Below, piece after piece: positions 1 to 7,662 of a DNA stretch of 64,000 nt. Origin of the DNA: Leptothoe spongobia TAU-MAC 1115 (GTDB lineage: Bacteria; Cyanobacteriota; Cyanobacteriia; Phormidesmidales; Phormidesmidaceae); assembly GCF_018739885.1 (NCBI RefSeq), contig NZ_JADOES010000023.1, forward strand, positions 1 through 64,000. Direction: 5' to 3'. The translations under genes were made by a program, and so were the position numbers. The notes beneath the pieces were generated by a model. That model saw only the letters and a program-made list of their open reading frames with translations. It had not been told where the DNA came from and made no database searches. Position 1 is the stretch's first letter; each line of letters starts with the position of its first letter.

Positions 1-139
1 TTCTGAATGCCTACAATCCTTGCCCATTCAATATTTCAGCCCCTCAAATGGGCTAGAGCGGAACACCGGTTACACCCGTACCGCATAAACAGAGTGACTC
101 CTTGGACAACAGGAGATTAGCGTTTTCAACCAAAGGTCG

Positions 140-160
140 GGCCGGTAACACCGGCCTTTT
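140..160 (+). terminator. Rho-independent terminator
   Basis: A 6-bp GC stem, GGCCGG (140-145) with CCGGCC (151-156), encloses a 5-nt loop and is followed by TTTTCTATTTT. It lies just before the gene at 181, so it most likely ends a transcript entering from the left of the window. Confidence 0.6.
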
Positions 161-180
161 CTATTTTCCAAGAGCGAGCT

Positions 181-444
181 ATGCAATTTATCATCAAAAA
201 CATAGGCCTGATCATCACCATCGTGTCTGCGGTTAGCGCCCTGATTGGATGGGGTATATCCAGGGTGAGAAAGAGTTACGGCCTTGAGCGGGACATTAAT
301 CACCTCAAAAAAGATTACAAGGCGTTATCAGGTAATTTCAACACCCTCTATACGGAGCTGGAACGCCGATTAGATACCGTTGAAACCGAGTTCAAGGTTC
401 TCAGGGCCGTGAATGAGGCGCTCATCGATCAGGGGGCTAAGTAG
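181..444 (+). CDS. Small membrane-anchored coiled-coil protein
   Basis: This 87-residue protein has a hydrophobic segment at about residues 5-27, which looks like a single membrane span or uncleaved signal anchor. A charged, heptad-like helical tail follows (about 35-80). The ATG follows a purine-rich stretch (AAGAGCGAG). It begins right after a terminator, so it probably has its own promoter or is reached by readthrough. Similar anchor-plus-coil proteins occur near lysis or tail genes of phages (spanin- or gp-like), but no family can be assigned here and the role is unknown. Confidence 0.6.
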   Translation: MQFIIKNIGLIITIVSAVSALIGWGISRVRKSYGLERDINHLKKDYKALSGNFNTLYTELERRLDTVETEFKVLRAVNEALIDQGAK

Positions 445-452
445 ACAACAGA

Positions 453-1163
453 TTATGTAGACTGGAACAATGAAGCGATCCAAGCTTGATCCGCTTCTGA
501 GAAACTAGGCGGTGGCAAAGGTTGTGAGTAGTCAATGCGTAAATCGTAGCTAGCCCGCTCGTATAGGCCTGTAAAAATAGCTTGAAGGTTAACAAGTACT
601 GCCTCATCAGCTGTTTTTAACGGCACTGGAAACTCAGGCAACGGCTCACGTATGGTAGCTGCATAAAGTTCGGCTTGGGGGCGTTGCTCAGCCCTGCTTA
701 CCAAAATATGATAATGCGCCAGCCGTGTAGCTTCCTGCATCGGCATCGGCGGATCGCTCCGCAACAGGTCGATTTCAATCAGGTGTGACGCACTTCCTAA
801 AACCGTTTGCCGCTTTGCTTCATAGATCGTTCGGCCTTTACCTTTGCGTTTATTTTTAGGCGAAAGCACTTCTATCACCGCAATGACGGCATTACTACCA
901 ACCTCGCGCACCTCTAGATAGCGTTCTTTGATTTCAATTGGCATTGGTAGCGTAAGGGTTTGAGGCTGATGGGGTTCGCTTGATGCCAACAGTTCAGCAT
1001 CAGGGTTGTCATTGTAAGTTCGAGTTTCAACCTCAACGAAAGAATGGGGCCTAAGTTGAGGGGCCAAGGTATCTGAGATCGCGACAATCAATCGACTATG
1101 AAAAGACGACCAAAACCTAGGCTGCTCTAGATAAGGATCCATCCCTGGAAACGGTGAGGGCAT
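453..1163 (-). CDS. DUF4058 family protein
   Basis: The opening MPSPFPGMDPYLE is the hallmark of DUF4058, a family very common in cyanobacteria and of unknown function. The central part contains AVIEVLSPKNKRKGKGR followed by EAKRQ, the arrangement of a PD-(D/E)XK nuclease-like fold typical of the family. At 236 residues it looks a little short: the stretch after VETRTY lacks the longer proline-rich insert I would expect from the family, so an internal deletion is possible. It ends just after the convergent small gene at 181-444. Function is inferred from family only. Confidence 0.85.
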   Translation of the reverse strand: MPSPFPGMDPYLEQPRFWSSFHSRLIVAISDTLAPQLRPHSFVEVETRTYNDNPDAELLASSEPHQPQTLTLPMPIEIKERYLEVREVGSNAVIAVIEVLSPKNKRKGKGRTIYEAKRQTVLGSASHLIEIDLLRSDPPMPMQEATRLAHYHILVSRAEQRPQAELYAATIREPLPEFPVPLKTADEAVLVNLQAIFTGLYERASYDLRIDYSQPLPPPSFSEADQAWIASLFQST

Positions 1164-1216
1164 GGCGCGTGTCCAAAATACGAACGGCTCGATAACCTTG
1201 TGGACGTACTTTTAGC

Positions 1217-2767
1217 CTATCCTCGAATGACCGTAATGGGGCGATTCCCTATCGTCATCGCCTGTTCCGTTGTCGTCCGTTCTGCAATGGGTCGTAGCCC
1301 CTCACGTTGATCAAAAATGACCAGCCAGCCCGTCGACAACCCCAAGCCTGACAGATAACGGTCCAACTGTTCTAATCCAGCCTTGAGTGGATCGGGACGG
1401 TTATCGCGCCAAACTTTCAGTTCCATTGCGATCGCAACGTCCCCATAGCGCAGACAAAGATCCATCCGATCCGTACCAATGGCATATTCGCGCTCTAGGG
1501 TACCGCCTCCATTCACAACACGATGTAAAAACGCCATCAACACCAAATGGGGGGCAATTTCATGGTAAGGAGCGCTTTTAAGTAACGGTTGACCATGCTG
1601 TCGCCAAAAACTTAGAAATGAATCCAATAGCCGATCAGCCTTGAGGGTACTGTCAGTATCTAACCAGCTGGGACGAATCACTGGCAAACTATCCCGAGGA
1701 CCGCTAGCCAATACTCTGGGTAACACTTCTCGATAAATTGGATTGGCTGGCATTAGCCCACCTGCTGGATTGCGCACCACCAAACCCAGATCTATCAAAA
1801 ACTGACGATCATCACTGTGGATGACCCCTAGTTCTTGACCAGCCAGCATGGGACTAATGATCGCCCTCACCCGATCTTCTCTCAAAACACTGGCTAAACT
1901 ATCCAGATGGGTATCCTGCCGCCGAATTAAGACTTCCTTAGCGGTTTCAATGTGGGCCACTGTAACTGTTTCAGTCGGGTCAGGCACCAACTCTTCCACC
2001 ACTTCTTTCCCCAGGGCATTGACTAACCATGGCTGCCCTTGCGTTAAGTCGTAGGCATAGTTAACCGCTTCAGGTTCAAACCCTTGGCCTGTCTCAGCCG
2101 TATGTTGAGAGTACAGTTGCCCCACCTCATCAGCATTAAAATTCCGAAGAGTCAGCGACTTAATCTTGATATTAAATGGACTGGCTGTATTTAAGCGATC
2201 ACTCCCTCCCGAGGAAACCTTGTAATCCCGCACATCCCGCACACCGATCAGCGCAAGGGCATGAGGAAAGTGGTTAGGCCGATCAGGATAGCCTGATCGC
2301 AGTTGCCGGAGGATAGAAATTAATGTTTCATTTTGCAGACTATCAATCTCATCAATAAAGATTACCAAGGGTCGTTTAGATGCCCGTGACCATGCCCTTA
2401 GGGAAGCCTGTATGCGCTGACCAGGTGCTGCCTCTGGCCAAATGGGTGGATGTAGTTCAGGGGGTAAATGATTTTCAGCCCGATCTCGCCAGCTCCCTAG
2501 CAAGGCTAATTCTGCCGCTCCTGGATCATGGGGAAAAACAGCCCCTACCTCAGCAGACACCATAATGGCTGTGTAATTACCACTGGCCGTAAGCTGCTGG
2601 GCTAGCGCTAACATGGCAGTTGTTTTGCCCGTTTGTCGCGGGGCATGGATCACAAAATATCCTTGCTGGGTAATCAGTTGCTCTAACTGTGGCACCCGAG
2701 CCAGCGGGGAGAGCATATAGTGAATATCTGCTTTACAAGGACCCGCAACGTTAAACCATTTGGGCAT
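1217..2767 (-). CDS. AAA-like ATPase with C-terminal PD-(D/E)XK nuclease-like domain
   Basis: This 516-residue protein has a Walker A motif APRQTGKTT at about residue 43 and a Walker B LVIFIDEIDS at about residue 135, the signature of the AAA-like (AAA_35-type) STAND-related ATPases widespread in cyanobacteria. The C-terminus carries AIAMELKVWRD followed by a Q-L-Y-L helix (about 440-490), the core of a PD-(D/E)XK nuclease fold. A role in DNA repair or defence is plausible but not shown. The start ATG reads MPKWFNVAGPC, the usual N-terminal style of the family. It is a single-gene unit between DUF4058 and Uma2 genes. Confidence 0.8.
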   Translation of the reverse strand: MPKWFNVAGPCKADIHYMLSPLARVPQLEQLITQQGYFVIHAPRQTGKTTAMLALAQQLTASGNYTAIMVSAEVGAVFPHDPGAAELALLGSWRDRAENHLPPELHPPIWPEAAPGQRIQASLRAWSRASKRPLVIFIDEIDSLQNETLISILRQLRSGYPDRPNHFPHALALIGVRDVRDYKVSSGGSDRLNTASPFNIKIKSLTLRNFNADEVGQLYSQHTAETGQGFEPEAVNYAYDLTQGQPWLVNALGKEVVEELVPDPTETVTVAHIETAKEVLIRRQDTHLDSLASVLREDRVRAIISPMLAGQELGVIHSDDRQFLIDLGLVVRNPAGGLMPANPIYREVLPRVLASGPRDSLPVIRPSWLDTDSTLKADRLLDSFLSFWRQHGQPLLKSAPYHEIAPHLVLMAFLHRVVNGGGTLEREYAIGTDRMDLCLRYGDVAIAMELKVWRDNRPDPLKAGLEQLDRYLSGLGLSTGWLVIFDQREGLRPIAERTTTEQAMTIGNRPITVIRG

Positions 2768-2899
2768 CAGACAACTAAGCTATCGTGATCGTCTCTATCT
2801 TACGAGACCTTAGACAATTGCTATCCCAGCTGGATTGGGTCGGACTATGAGGTAAACCATCATTTATCTGTCGTGACCGAGCATAGGGTGAGTCTTACT

Positions 2900-3451
2900 C
2901 TATGAGGTCATCAGACGATTTACCTGAATTTGCACATCCTGAAAAGCCTCAGGTGATACGGTGCCAGTTTTCAGGATATCTTCCGAAGTATATTGCCCAT
3001 TCTGCAAATTTTTGAAAATATGTAGCTGTTTATCCTTCAAATTGACGACCCAATATTCTTGGATCCCTGATGCGGCGTAGGTGGTTTTCTTTGTGGTCAG
3101 GTCCTTGGTAACTGTGGCGTTAGAAAATTCAATCAGCCAGTGGATATCACTGGGATAGGGGTGATGCTCCAGATAGACGGTGCCCAAGGGCTTGACGATG
3201 GCCAGGTCGGGAATAGGTTCTGAGTCGTCGCTGAGGGTGATGGGGTGGGCTTCGCTGACTTTGGCACGATTGCCGAGCAAGCCTCGTAGGTAGTCGCCTG
3301 CTTCTCGATTGTAGTAGGCGTGGGGTTCACCCTCTGGCGGCATAATGATGATTTCTCCGCGTAGCAGCTCAACAGGCTGATCGTCAAACAAGCCAGCTTG
3401 GATAGCCTGGTGATAACGGTCTATGGTCCATTTGTAGGTGGTGACGGTCAT
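2900..3451 (-). CDS. Uma2 family endonuclease-like protein
   Basis: The sequence from MTVTTYKWTIDRYHQ shows the Uma2 (DUF820) layout: YHQAIQAGLFDDQPVELLRGEI, an acidic PD...AIV strand (EPIPDLAIVKP), LIEFSNAT, and the K...Y...GI.EYWVV motif near the end. This is a restriction-endonuclease-like fold. Such genes are extremely multiplied in cyanobacteria and their substrate is unknown. The open frame extends about 31 codons further upstream, but family alignment favours the internal ATG at 3451. Confidence 0.85.
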   Translation of the reverse strand: MTVTTYKWTIDRYHQAIQAGLFDDQPVELLRGEIIIMPPEGEPHAYYNREAGDYLRGLLGNRAKVSEAHPITLSDDSEPIPDLAIVKPLGTVYLEHHPYPSDIHWLIEFSNATVTKDLTTKKTTYAASGIQEYWVVNLKDKQLHIFKNLQNGQYTSEDILKTGTVSPEAFQDVQIQVNRLMTS

Positions 3452-3597
3452 AGAAGGCCTCACACGGGAAAACATCTGATGTATCAGTGATTTTAGTATG
3501 GCAAATTTACCTTCAGATTCTTCTATGGGGTAATTTACTCCCAATAGGCCTGCTTAAAGTCAGAGCTTCATCTCTTTCAAAGAATTTAGGCGAAGCT

Positions 3598-3816
3598 TCA
3601 AGTCTCTGACTGCTGCTGTACGTTTTTTCGGGCGCGAATACGTTGGATATCCTGCCAGAAGCTTTCTCGGGAAGCTGAACCAAGCCATTGATGACGCTCT
3701 GCAGTGTAGTTACCTGTACCCCAGTCAGCTAACTGCAAAAATCGGATTGCATTAATCGGTCCTAAAGAAGCCATGAGTGCTTGGTATCCTTTTTCCCTTA
3801 GTTCAATCGGCATCAT
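3598..3816 (-). CDS. Small conserved hypothetical protein
   Basis: This is a 72-residue protein, MMPIELREKGYQALMASLGPINAIRFLQLAD and so on. It resembles short proteins seen in cyanobacterial toxin-antitoxin-like pairs. Its ATG overlaps the TGA of a short upstream reading frame (3813-3887), indicating translational coupling. No catalytic or DNA-binding motif is evident. It may be an antitoxin-type partner whose neighbour has decayed; this is inference. Confidence 0.6.
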   Translation of the reverse strand: MMPIELREKGYQALMASLGPINAIRFLQLADWGTGNYTAERHQWLGSASRESFWQDIQRIRARKNVQQQSET

Positions 3817-3887
3817 TTTTCGGAGCCCCCCTCTGCTTTCAGAATGGTCATTAGCCAGTCCACTGGATTCTTCAGCTGCACCTGCAT
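3813..3887 (-). CDS. Very short coupled reading frame (possible remnant)
   Basis: A 24-codon frame, MQVQLKNPVDWLMTILKAEGG..., ends in a TGA that overlaps the ATG of the 72-aa gene downstream. The frame stays open upstream to a TAG about 30 nt earlier. It is either a translated leader or the 3' stub of a lost partner gene. There is no clear ribosome-binding site. Confidence 0.3.
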   Translation of the reverse strand: MQVQLKNPVDWLMTILKAEGGSEK

Positions 3888-3988
3888 ATGATCTTTATAG
3901 CGCAACTGCTCGCTTGACTAGACAACCGTCTCAGGCAGACTAAAACCGACTTACAATGGAACATGTGTATCGTAGGAGGAGGTACTCT

Positions 3989-4378
3989 ATGACATTGCAA
4001 GAACTTCAAGAGCGAGTATTACAGTTACCTCTTCAAGACCGCTGGCAATTAGTGCAGCAGTTATTAGGTTCAATTCAGCAGGAAACGCTAGAGATAGGCT
4101 TACCCTTAAACGATGAGCAAGCTTTTCCCCAGATTCAATACTGGACTGGCACCAGTGGCCAGGCAAATGCAAGCATCAAAGGCACGGGCATTCGAGTACA
4201 AACAATTGTCATCGCAAATACTGAGTGGGCCTGGGATGTGAATAAAATTGCTGAGGAATATGACCTATCCCCAGCACAAGTTGCAGAAGCCTTGAGGTTT
4301 TACGAGGCACATAAGGCTGAGATAAATGATGCAATTTCATCTGGAGTTGCCTTAGAAGCAGCAGCTATCCATGCCTAA
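3989..4378 (+). CDS. DUF433 family antitoxin-like protein
   Basis: The start is fixed by a strong GGAGGAGG eight bases before ATG 3989; the frame opens slightly earlier. The C-terminal half carries the DUF433 winged-helix signature: IKGTGIRVQTIVIANT followed by AEEYDLSPAQVAEALRFYEAHKAEI. DUF433 proteins are antitoxin-like partners of PIN-like DUF5615 toxins, and the next frame (4371) starts exactly as such a toxin does. The two genes overlap by 8 bp. The N-terminal LQERVLQLPLQDRWQLVQQLL helix resembles small addiction-module proteins. Confidence 0.8.
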   Translation: MTLQELQERVLQLPLQDRWQLVQQLLGSIQQETLEIGLPLNDEQAFPQIQYWTGTSGQANASIKGTGIRVQTIVIANTEWAWDVNKIAEEYDLSPAQVAEALRFYEAHKAEINDAISSGVALEAAAIHA

Positions 4379-4466
4379 GCTGAAGCTGCATCTGGATGCT
4401 GATACATTCATCAAAGCACTAAACACAGCTTGGGAAATAAATCGACGGAAGGTAGTGATTAGGTAG
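4371..4466 (+). pseudogene. Truncated PIN-like toxin (DUF5615 type)
   Basis: Overlapping the DUF433 stop, a frame begins MPKLKLHLDADTFIKALNTA, the N-terminus of DUF5615 PIN-like proteins with the conserved LDAD acidic motif. It then runs into unrelated residues and stops after 31 codons, where a full toxin is about 110-130. The cut lies some 60 bp before the tRNA fragment, so the element boundary or a nearby rearrangement probably removed the rest. Confidence 0.65.
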
Positions 4467-4528
4467 TTGATTGGCAGGGAAATTGTGCAGCTACTGTAAA
4501 ACAAGGCTTTTGATAGGCTCTGCTCAAG

Positions 4529-4571
4529 TTTGGGGTAGTAGGGGTCGTGGGTTCAAATCCCGCCGCTCCGA
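4529..4571 (+). tRNA. 3' half of tRNA-Pro(GGG); probable attachment core
   Basis: The stretch runs from the anticodon loop (TTGGGGT, anticodon GGG) through the variable loop, the T arm (GTGGG-TTCAAAT-CCCGC) and the 3' acceptor strand CGCTCCG plus discriminator A. The 5' acceptor strand, D arm and a matching 5' anticodon stem (expected CTACT, found CAAGT) are absent, so this cannot be a working tRNA. It abuts an integrase gene and fits the core that phages copy from the 3' end of a tRNA target. Proline identity is read from the anticodon. Confidence 0.75.
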
Positions 4572-4580
4572 TTCAGCTGA

Positions 4581-4624
4581 AACCCTTGTCATACAGTCAT
4601 CAGGGCTGAGGGCAAGGGTTTTTT
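4581..4624 (+). terminator. Terminator following tRNA fragment
   Basis: AACCCTTG (4581-4588) pairs with CAAGGGTT (4613-4620) and is followed by a run of six T. It sits 10 bases after the tRNA fragment and is probably the tRNA gene's own terminator carried along with the attachment core. Confidence 0.7.
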
Positions 4625-4687
4625 GGTGCCCAAAAAAGAACCCAGTTTCGATCCTAGTTCGGCCCACAAATGACCGTTTTTCGTAGA

Positions 4688-4752
4688 TGATTGTGACAGG
4701 AGTGTGACACGAGTGTGCGACTCCACTAACGTGTGACAATCACTGTGAACAC
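4688..4752. promoter_or_regulatory. GTGTGACA repeats upstream of the integrase
   Basis: Several GTGACA copies lie between the tRNA fragment and the integrase start (near 4692, 4703, 4732). The outer two form an inverted pair, GATTGTGACA and TGTGACAATC. They could be arm-type integrase/Xis sites or an operator for the integrase promoter. Confidence 0.45.
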
Positions 4753-4757
4753 CAGTC

Positions 4758-5942
4758 ATGGCAAAGGTTTCAGTAAATGTAAACAATAATCGATTGCGGT
4801 TAGTGTTCACACCGCCTGGTTCCAAGAAGCGTAAGTTTCTGTACTTAGGCATGGAGGATAGCCCACTTAACCGTGCCATGGCCGAGGTGACTGCCCGGCA
4901 AATCGAGGGGGACATTGTCACAGGTAACTTTGATGTAACCCTTGACAAATATCGTCCTGCAGATGCACGGGCAAATAATAGACCGATCCTAGCTATCTGG
5001 GATCAGTACCGGAATTACAAAGCACTGCGCGTTACTGCTCGAAGTCTTGAAAAATATGACTACACTCGACCTAATCTCGCTAGGTTTTTTGGAGATCGCA
5101 CGGTTGAAACGCTTAGCCAAGCTGATGCGGATAACTTCGCTAAGTTTCTGACGGAATCCGAGGGGTTAAGTGAGTTGACGGCCAAGCAGCGCTTGTCTTT
5201 AGTCAAAGGAGCGTGGGAGTGGGCGTTAGGTCAGGAGTTAGTAGAAAAAAATCCGTGGCGCACAACACTGGAGCTCATCAAAGTCCCTCCCAAAAAAGCA
5301 CCGACTCCATTCACTCAGGCTGAGGTGCAGGCAATTATTGCTGGTTTCAGAAAAAATCGATATTACAACTTCTATACCGATTTCGTACGGTTTCAGTTTG
5401 GATGCGGCCCCAGGTTTGGAGAAACAGCTGCATTGCGCTGGGAACATTTCACACCCGAGTGTGACCACGTATGGATTGGAGAGTCTTATGGACGTGGTGA
5501 ACTAGGAGCTACTAAAACTAACGAGCAACGAGAATTTGATCTGCCTGACTCTCTTGCTCTAATGCTTATTCAGCGCAAAGGAAATTCACCCCCTACTGAA
5601 CTAGTCTTTCCTGCGCCCAATGGCGGTTATATGAGCGATCGCAACTTCAGGAATCGAGCATGGAAGCGAGTGCTCGAAGATTGCCAAATAACTTATCGTC
5701 GCCCATACATCATGCGAAGCACATTTATTAGTCACTGCTCAGCTATGGGATGGAGTCCAGCAGACATCGCTGACATCACTGGACATGATCCAGAGATATT
5801 AATTAGGCATTATTTGGGTGGTATCCAAGGCCGAAAAAAAGTTCCAGAGATGCCCTATACATCAAATCACATGTCAGAGCCGCAGAAGACGATAGAAACA
5901 TTCGAGCGGAAGGGTAAAGACTGGTCATCAGTCATCAGCTAG
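4758..5942 (+). CDS. int: Tyrosine recombinase (phage integrase)
   Basis: This 394-residue integrase should catalyse site-specific insertion and excision at the neighbouring tRNA-derived core. The C-terminal catalytic part shows box-I arginine in FGCGPRFGETAALRW (about residue 220), a beta-strand lysine in ATKTNEQ, the box-II region RPYIMRSTFISHC with Y in place of the first His of HxxR, then DITGHDP and the nucleophile in RHYLGG (about 352). A SAM-like core-binding domain with WDQYRNYKALRVTARSLEKYDY precedes it. The N-terminal part resembles an arm-binding domain (KKRKFLYLG). It converges on the minus-strand early genes. Confidence 0.93.
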   Translation: MAKVSVNVNNNRLRLVFTPPGSKKRKFLYLGMEDSPLNRAMAEVTARQIEGDIVTGNFDVTLDKYRPADARANNRPILAIWDQYRNYKALRVTARSLEKYDYTRPNLARFFGDRTVETLSQADADNFAKFLTESEGLSELTAKQRLSLVKGAWEWALGQELVEKNPWRTTLELIKVPPKKAPTPFTQAEVQAIIAGFRKNRYYNFYTDFVRFQFGCGPRFGETAALRWEHFTPECDHVWIGESYGRGELGATKTNEQREFDLPDSLALMLIQRKGNSPPTELVFPAPNGGYMSDRNFRNRAWKRVLEDCQITYRRPYIMRSTFISHCSAMGWSPADIADITGHDPEILIRHYLGGIQGRKKVPEMPYTSNHMSEPQKTIETFERKGKDWSSVIS

Positions 5943-6309
5943 TGAGATTTTTGGGTAACTGATTCGTCGCCTTAAGCCATCTATTTATATAGTCTTGGTG
6001 AGTTTTGTGATCGTGTCTGTATGTAAACCAATGTTCCACGATCGCCCGATTGTAACCGATACGGGCCTTCCAGTGAATTCCCTTGATCCAGCCATAGGAA
6101 CCATCTGTCCATTGCTTGTATCTATACTTTCTTAAAGTACTCTCGCTAAGGCTCCACTCAACTGAAGCCGCCTGTGGTTTAAGCCATTGAGTTGGTATTG
6201 GTGCTTCAGCTTGTCTGGCAGCAAGAATCTCTTGTTGCTGCAGCTGGATTCGTCCCAACTGCAGCTCCATTCTGTCCAATCTGGCAATTAACTCTTCAAA
6301 ATTGTTCAT
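5935..6309 (-). CDS. Small HTH-like protein, possible excisionase
   Basis: About 124 residues starting at the internal ATG MNNFEELIARLDRMELQLG; an earlier TTG is possible. An N-terminal coiled-coil is followed by TQWLKPQAASVEWSLSESTLRKYRY and WIKGIHWKARIGYNRAIVEHW, which resembles the winged-helix layout of excisionases that read WLTPKEAA...W..G.HW. Its stop overlaps the integrase stop tail to tail, and it is the last gene of the early operon. The Xis role is inferred from position and motif shape. Confidence 0.6.
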   Translation of the reverse strand: MNNFEELIARLDRMELQLGRIQLQQQEILAARQAEAPIPTQWLKPQAASVEWSLSESTLRKYRYKQWTDGSYGWIKGIHWKARIGYNRAIVEHWFTYRHDHKTHQDYINRWLKATNQLPKNLTS

Positions 6310-7657
6310 CCGTTGCCAATCGAAGCGTTTGACCAATAAACCCTAAGTGCTGATAAGCCTTGGCGAATGCCACAGGATCAGGCCCATAGTAGAAGATTGT
6401 TGAACCAAACTGTGCCCCACCATCTGTATTCAGGTGTCTAATGCCGTGATCCACCAAACAATAGGCATCTGCAGCCCTGATTAACGTTTGGTACCAATAG
6501 GTTCTGTTATCAGTCTTGTCCAAAATAAATGCTGTTGCGATCGCACCCCGTTCATACTCGGTAATGAACTTGTCGGTCCATTCTCTGTTTTCAGAATACG
6601 GCCAGTTGGCCCATAGTAGATCAGCGTCCCAAGGTAAGAGTAACCCATTATTCTCTTTGGTGTACCTACATCGGGCAGGAACGGTGGCCCCATCACAGGT
6701 AGCTGGATCCAAGTCAAATGCAGCCCGACTATGCATATCCAGTGCAGGCAACCAATATTTCTCAGGAGTCCAGCGCTCATCACGCTCTTTACCTGGATCG
6801 TCTTCATCGTTAGCCGATGTTGTCCACAAGTTAGCTTTCTTATTAGGCTCCACACCTGACTCTAACCCAGACGATGCATCACTATCATTTATCTCATCAA
6901 TCAACTTACTGTTACGGTCAATCTGCTCCAGGGTTTGTCCGGCAGGCCCACCCGCACCGCGCACCGGATCATCCTGGGTTTCTGCTTCTTCACGAGGAAG
7001 TTTTGCCCCTGCTGGTAAGTTGTTTACCTGGTGCCAAGAAATAGCATCCAACATTGTCTTGAACCATGCATCACTCCCTTTTTCAGGATGATCCACCGTT
7101 CGATACATAAACGGACGCTCAGTCGTATTCTTCGGAAATATTCGCTGGATGCCACCATACGGTGCATACATCTCTTGCAGTTCAGAGAATGGCGCTACTT
7201 CAATCTCCTGTGCGATCGCAGCGATAAATGGAGCGGTAATCTTATGGCCGGTCGAATCAGAAACGGATTTAGCAAGGCTGGTAATCTCCTTCCAATTCTC
7301 CTTATCATGCTTTTGCAGCTCGCGTAGAATTGCTTCATTGAGTGGTGGCAGCTCAATATCTTCTATCAATACAGAAGCCTCAGCTGCCCGGATCAGCTGA
7401 TCCGCTCGGCCACTGGAAAGACCTTCTGGATACCGTAATGATTTGAAAGAGGCGCAAAAGTCTGGCCAGGTACCAAAGTCAGCTTTGTACAGCTTCTCTT
7501 GCCTGATGCGAGCAAGCGCCATACCCACATCAATAAAGGCATCTAACTTATCTTGGATAACCTGTTTTAACTCCAAGTAAGTTTCTATCTGTTCTGGAGA
7601 AAGCACTACAGATGTTTCGATCGATTCGTTTTTCGTTAAAGTTGTTGCTTCGGCCAT
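6296..7657 (-). CDS. Phage N6-adenine methyltransferase (Dam type) with N-terminal extension
   Basis: A protein of 453 residues. The C-terminal third matches the phage Dam family (PF05869 type): ERWTPEKYWLPALDMHSRAAFDLDPATCDG, then NNGLLLPWDADLLWANWPYSENREW. The canonical NPPY is here N-W-P-Y, seen in some phage members. The N-terminal 230 residues hold helical segments such as IETYLELKQVIQDKLDAFIDVGMALARIR, common in cyanobacterial plasmid and phage DNA-binding proteins. The likely role is methylating element DNA against restriction. The gene overlaps the Xis-like start and follows a second methylase. Confidence 0.8.
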   Translation of the reverse strand: MAEATTLTKNESIETSVVLSPEQIETYLELKQVIQDKLDAFIDVGMALARIRQEKLYKADFGTWPDFCASFKSLRYPEGLSSGRADQLIRAAEASVLIEDIELPPLNEAILRELQKHDKENWKEITSLAKSVSDSTGHKITAPFIAAIAQEIEVAPFSELQEMYAPYGGIQRIFPKNTTERPFMYRTVDHPEKGSDAWFKTMLDAISWHQVNNLPAGAKLPREEAETQDDPVRGAGGPAGQTLEQIDRNSKLIDEINDSDASSGLESGVEPNKKANLWTTSANDEDDPGKERDERWTPEKYWLPALDMHSRAAFDLDPATCDGATVPARCRYTKENNGLLLPWDADLLWANWPYSENREWTDKFITEYERGAIATAFILDKTDNRTYWYQTLIRAADAYCLVDHGIRHLNTDGGAQFGSTIFYYGPDPVAFAKAYQHLGFIGQTLRLATDEQF

Positions 7658-7662
7658 TATTT

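Noticed and set aside
1-130. Gene at the left edge
   Set aside because: No frame or RNA fold in the first 130 bases could be supported.
4471-4739. Short frames on both strands across the tRNA fragment
   Set aside because: They read through the tRNA part and terminator; structure-based explanation fits better.
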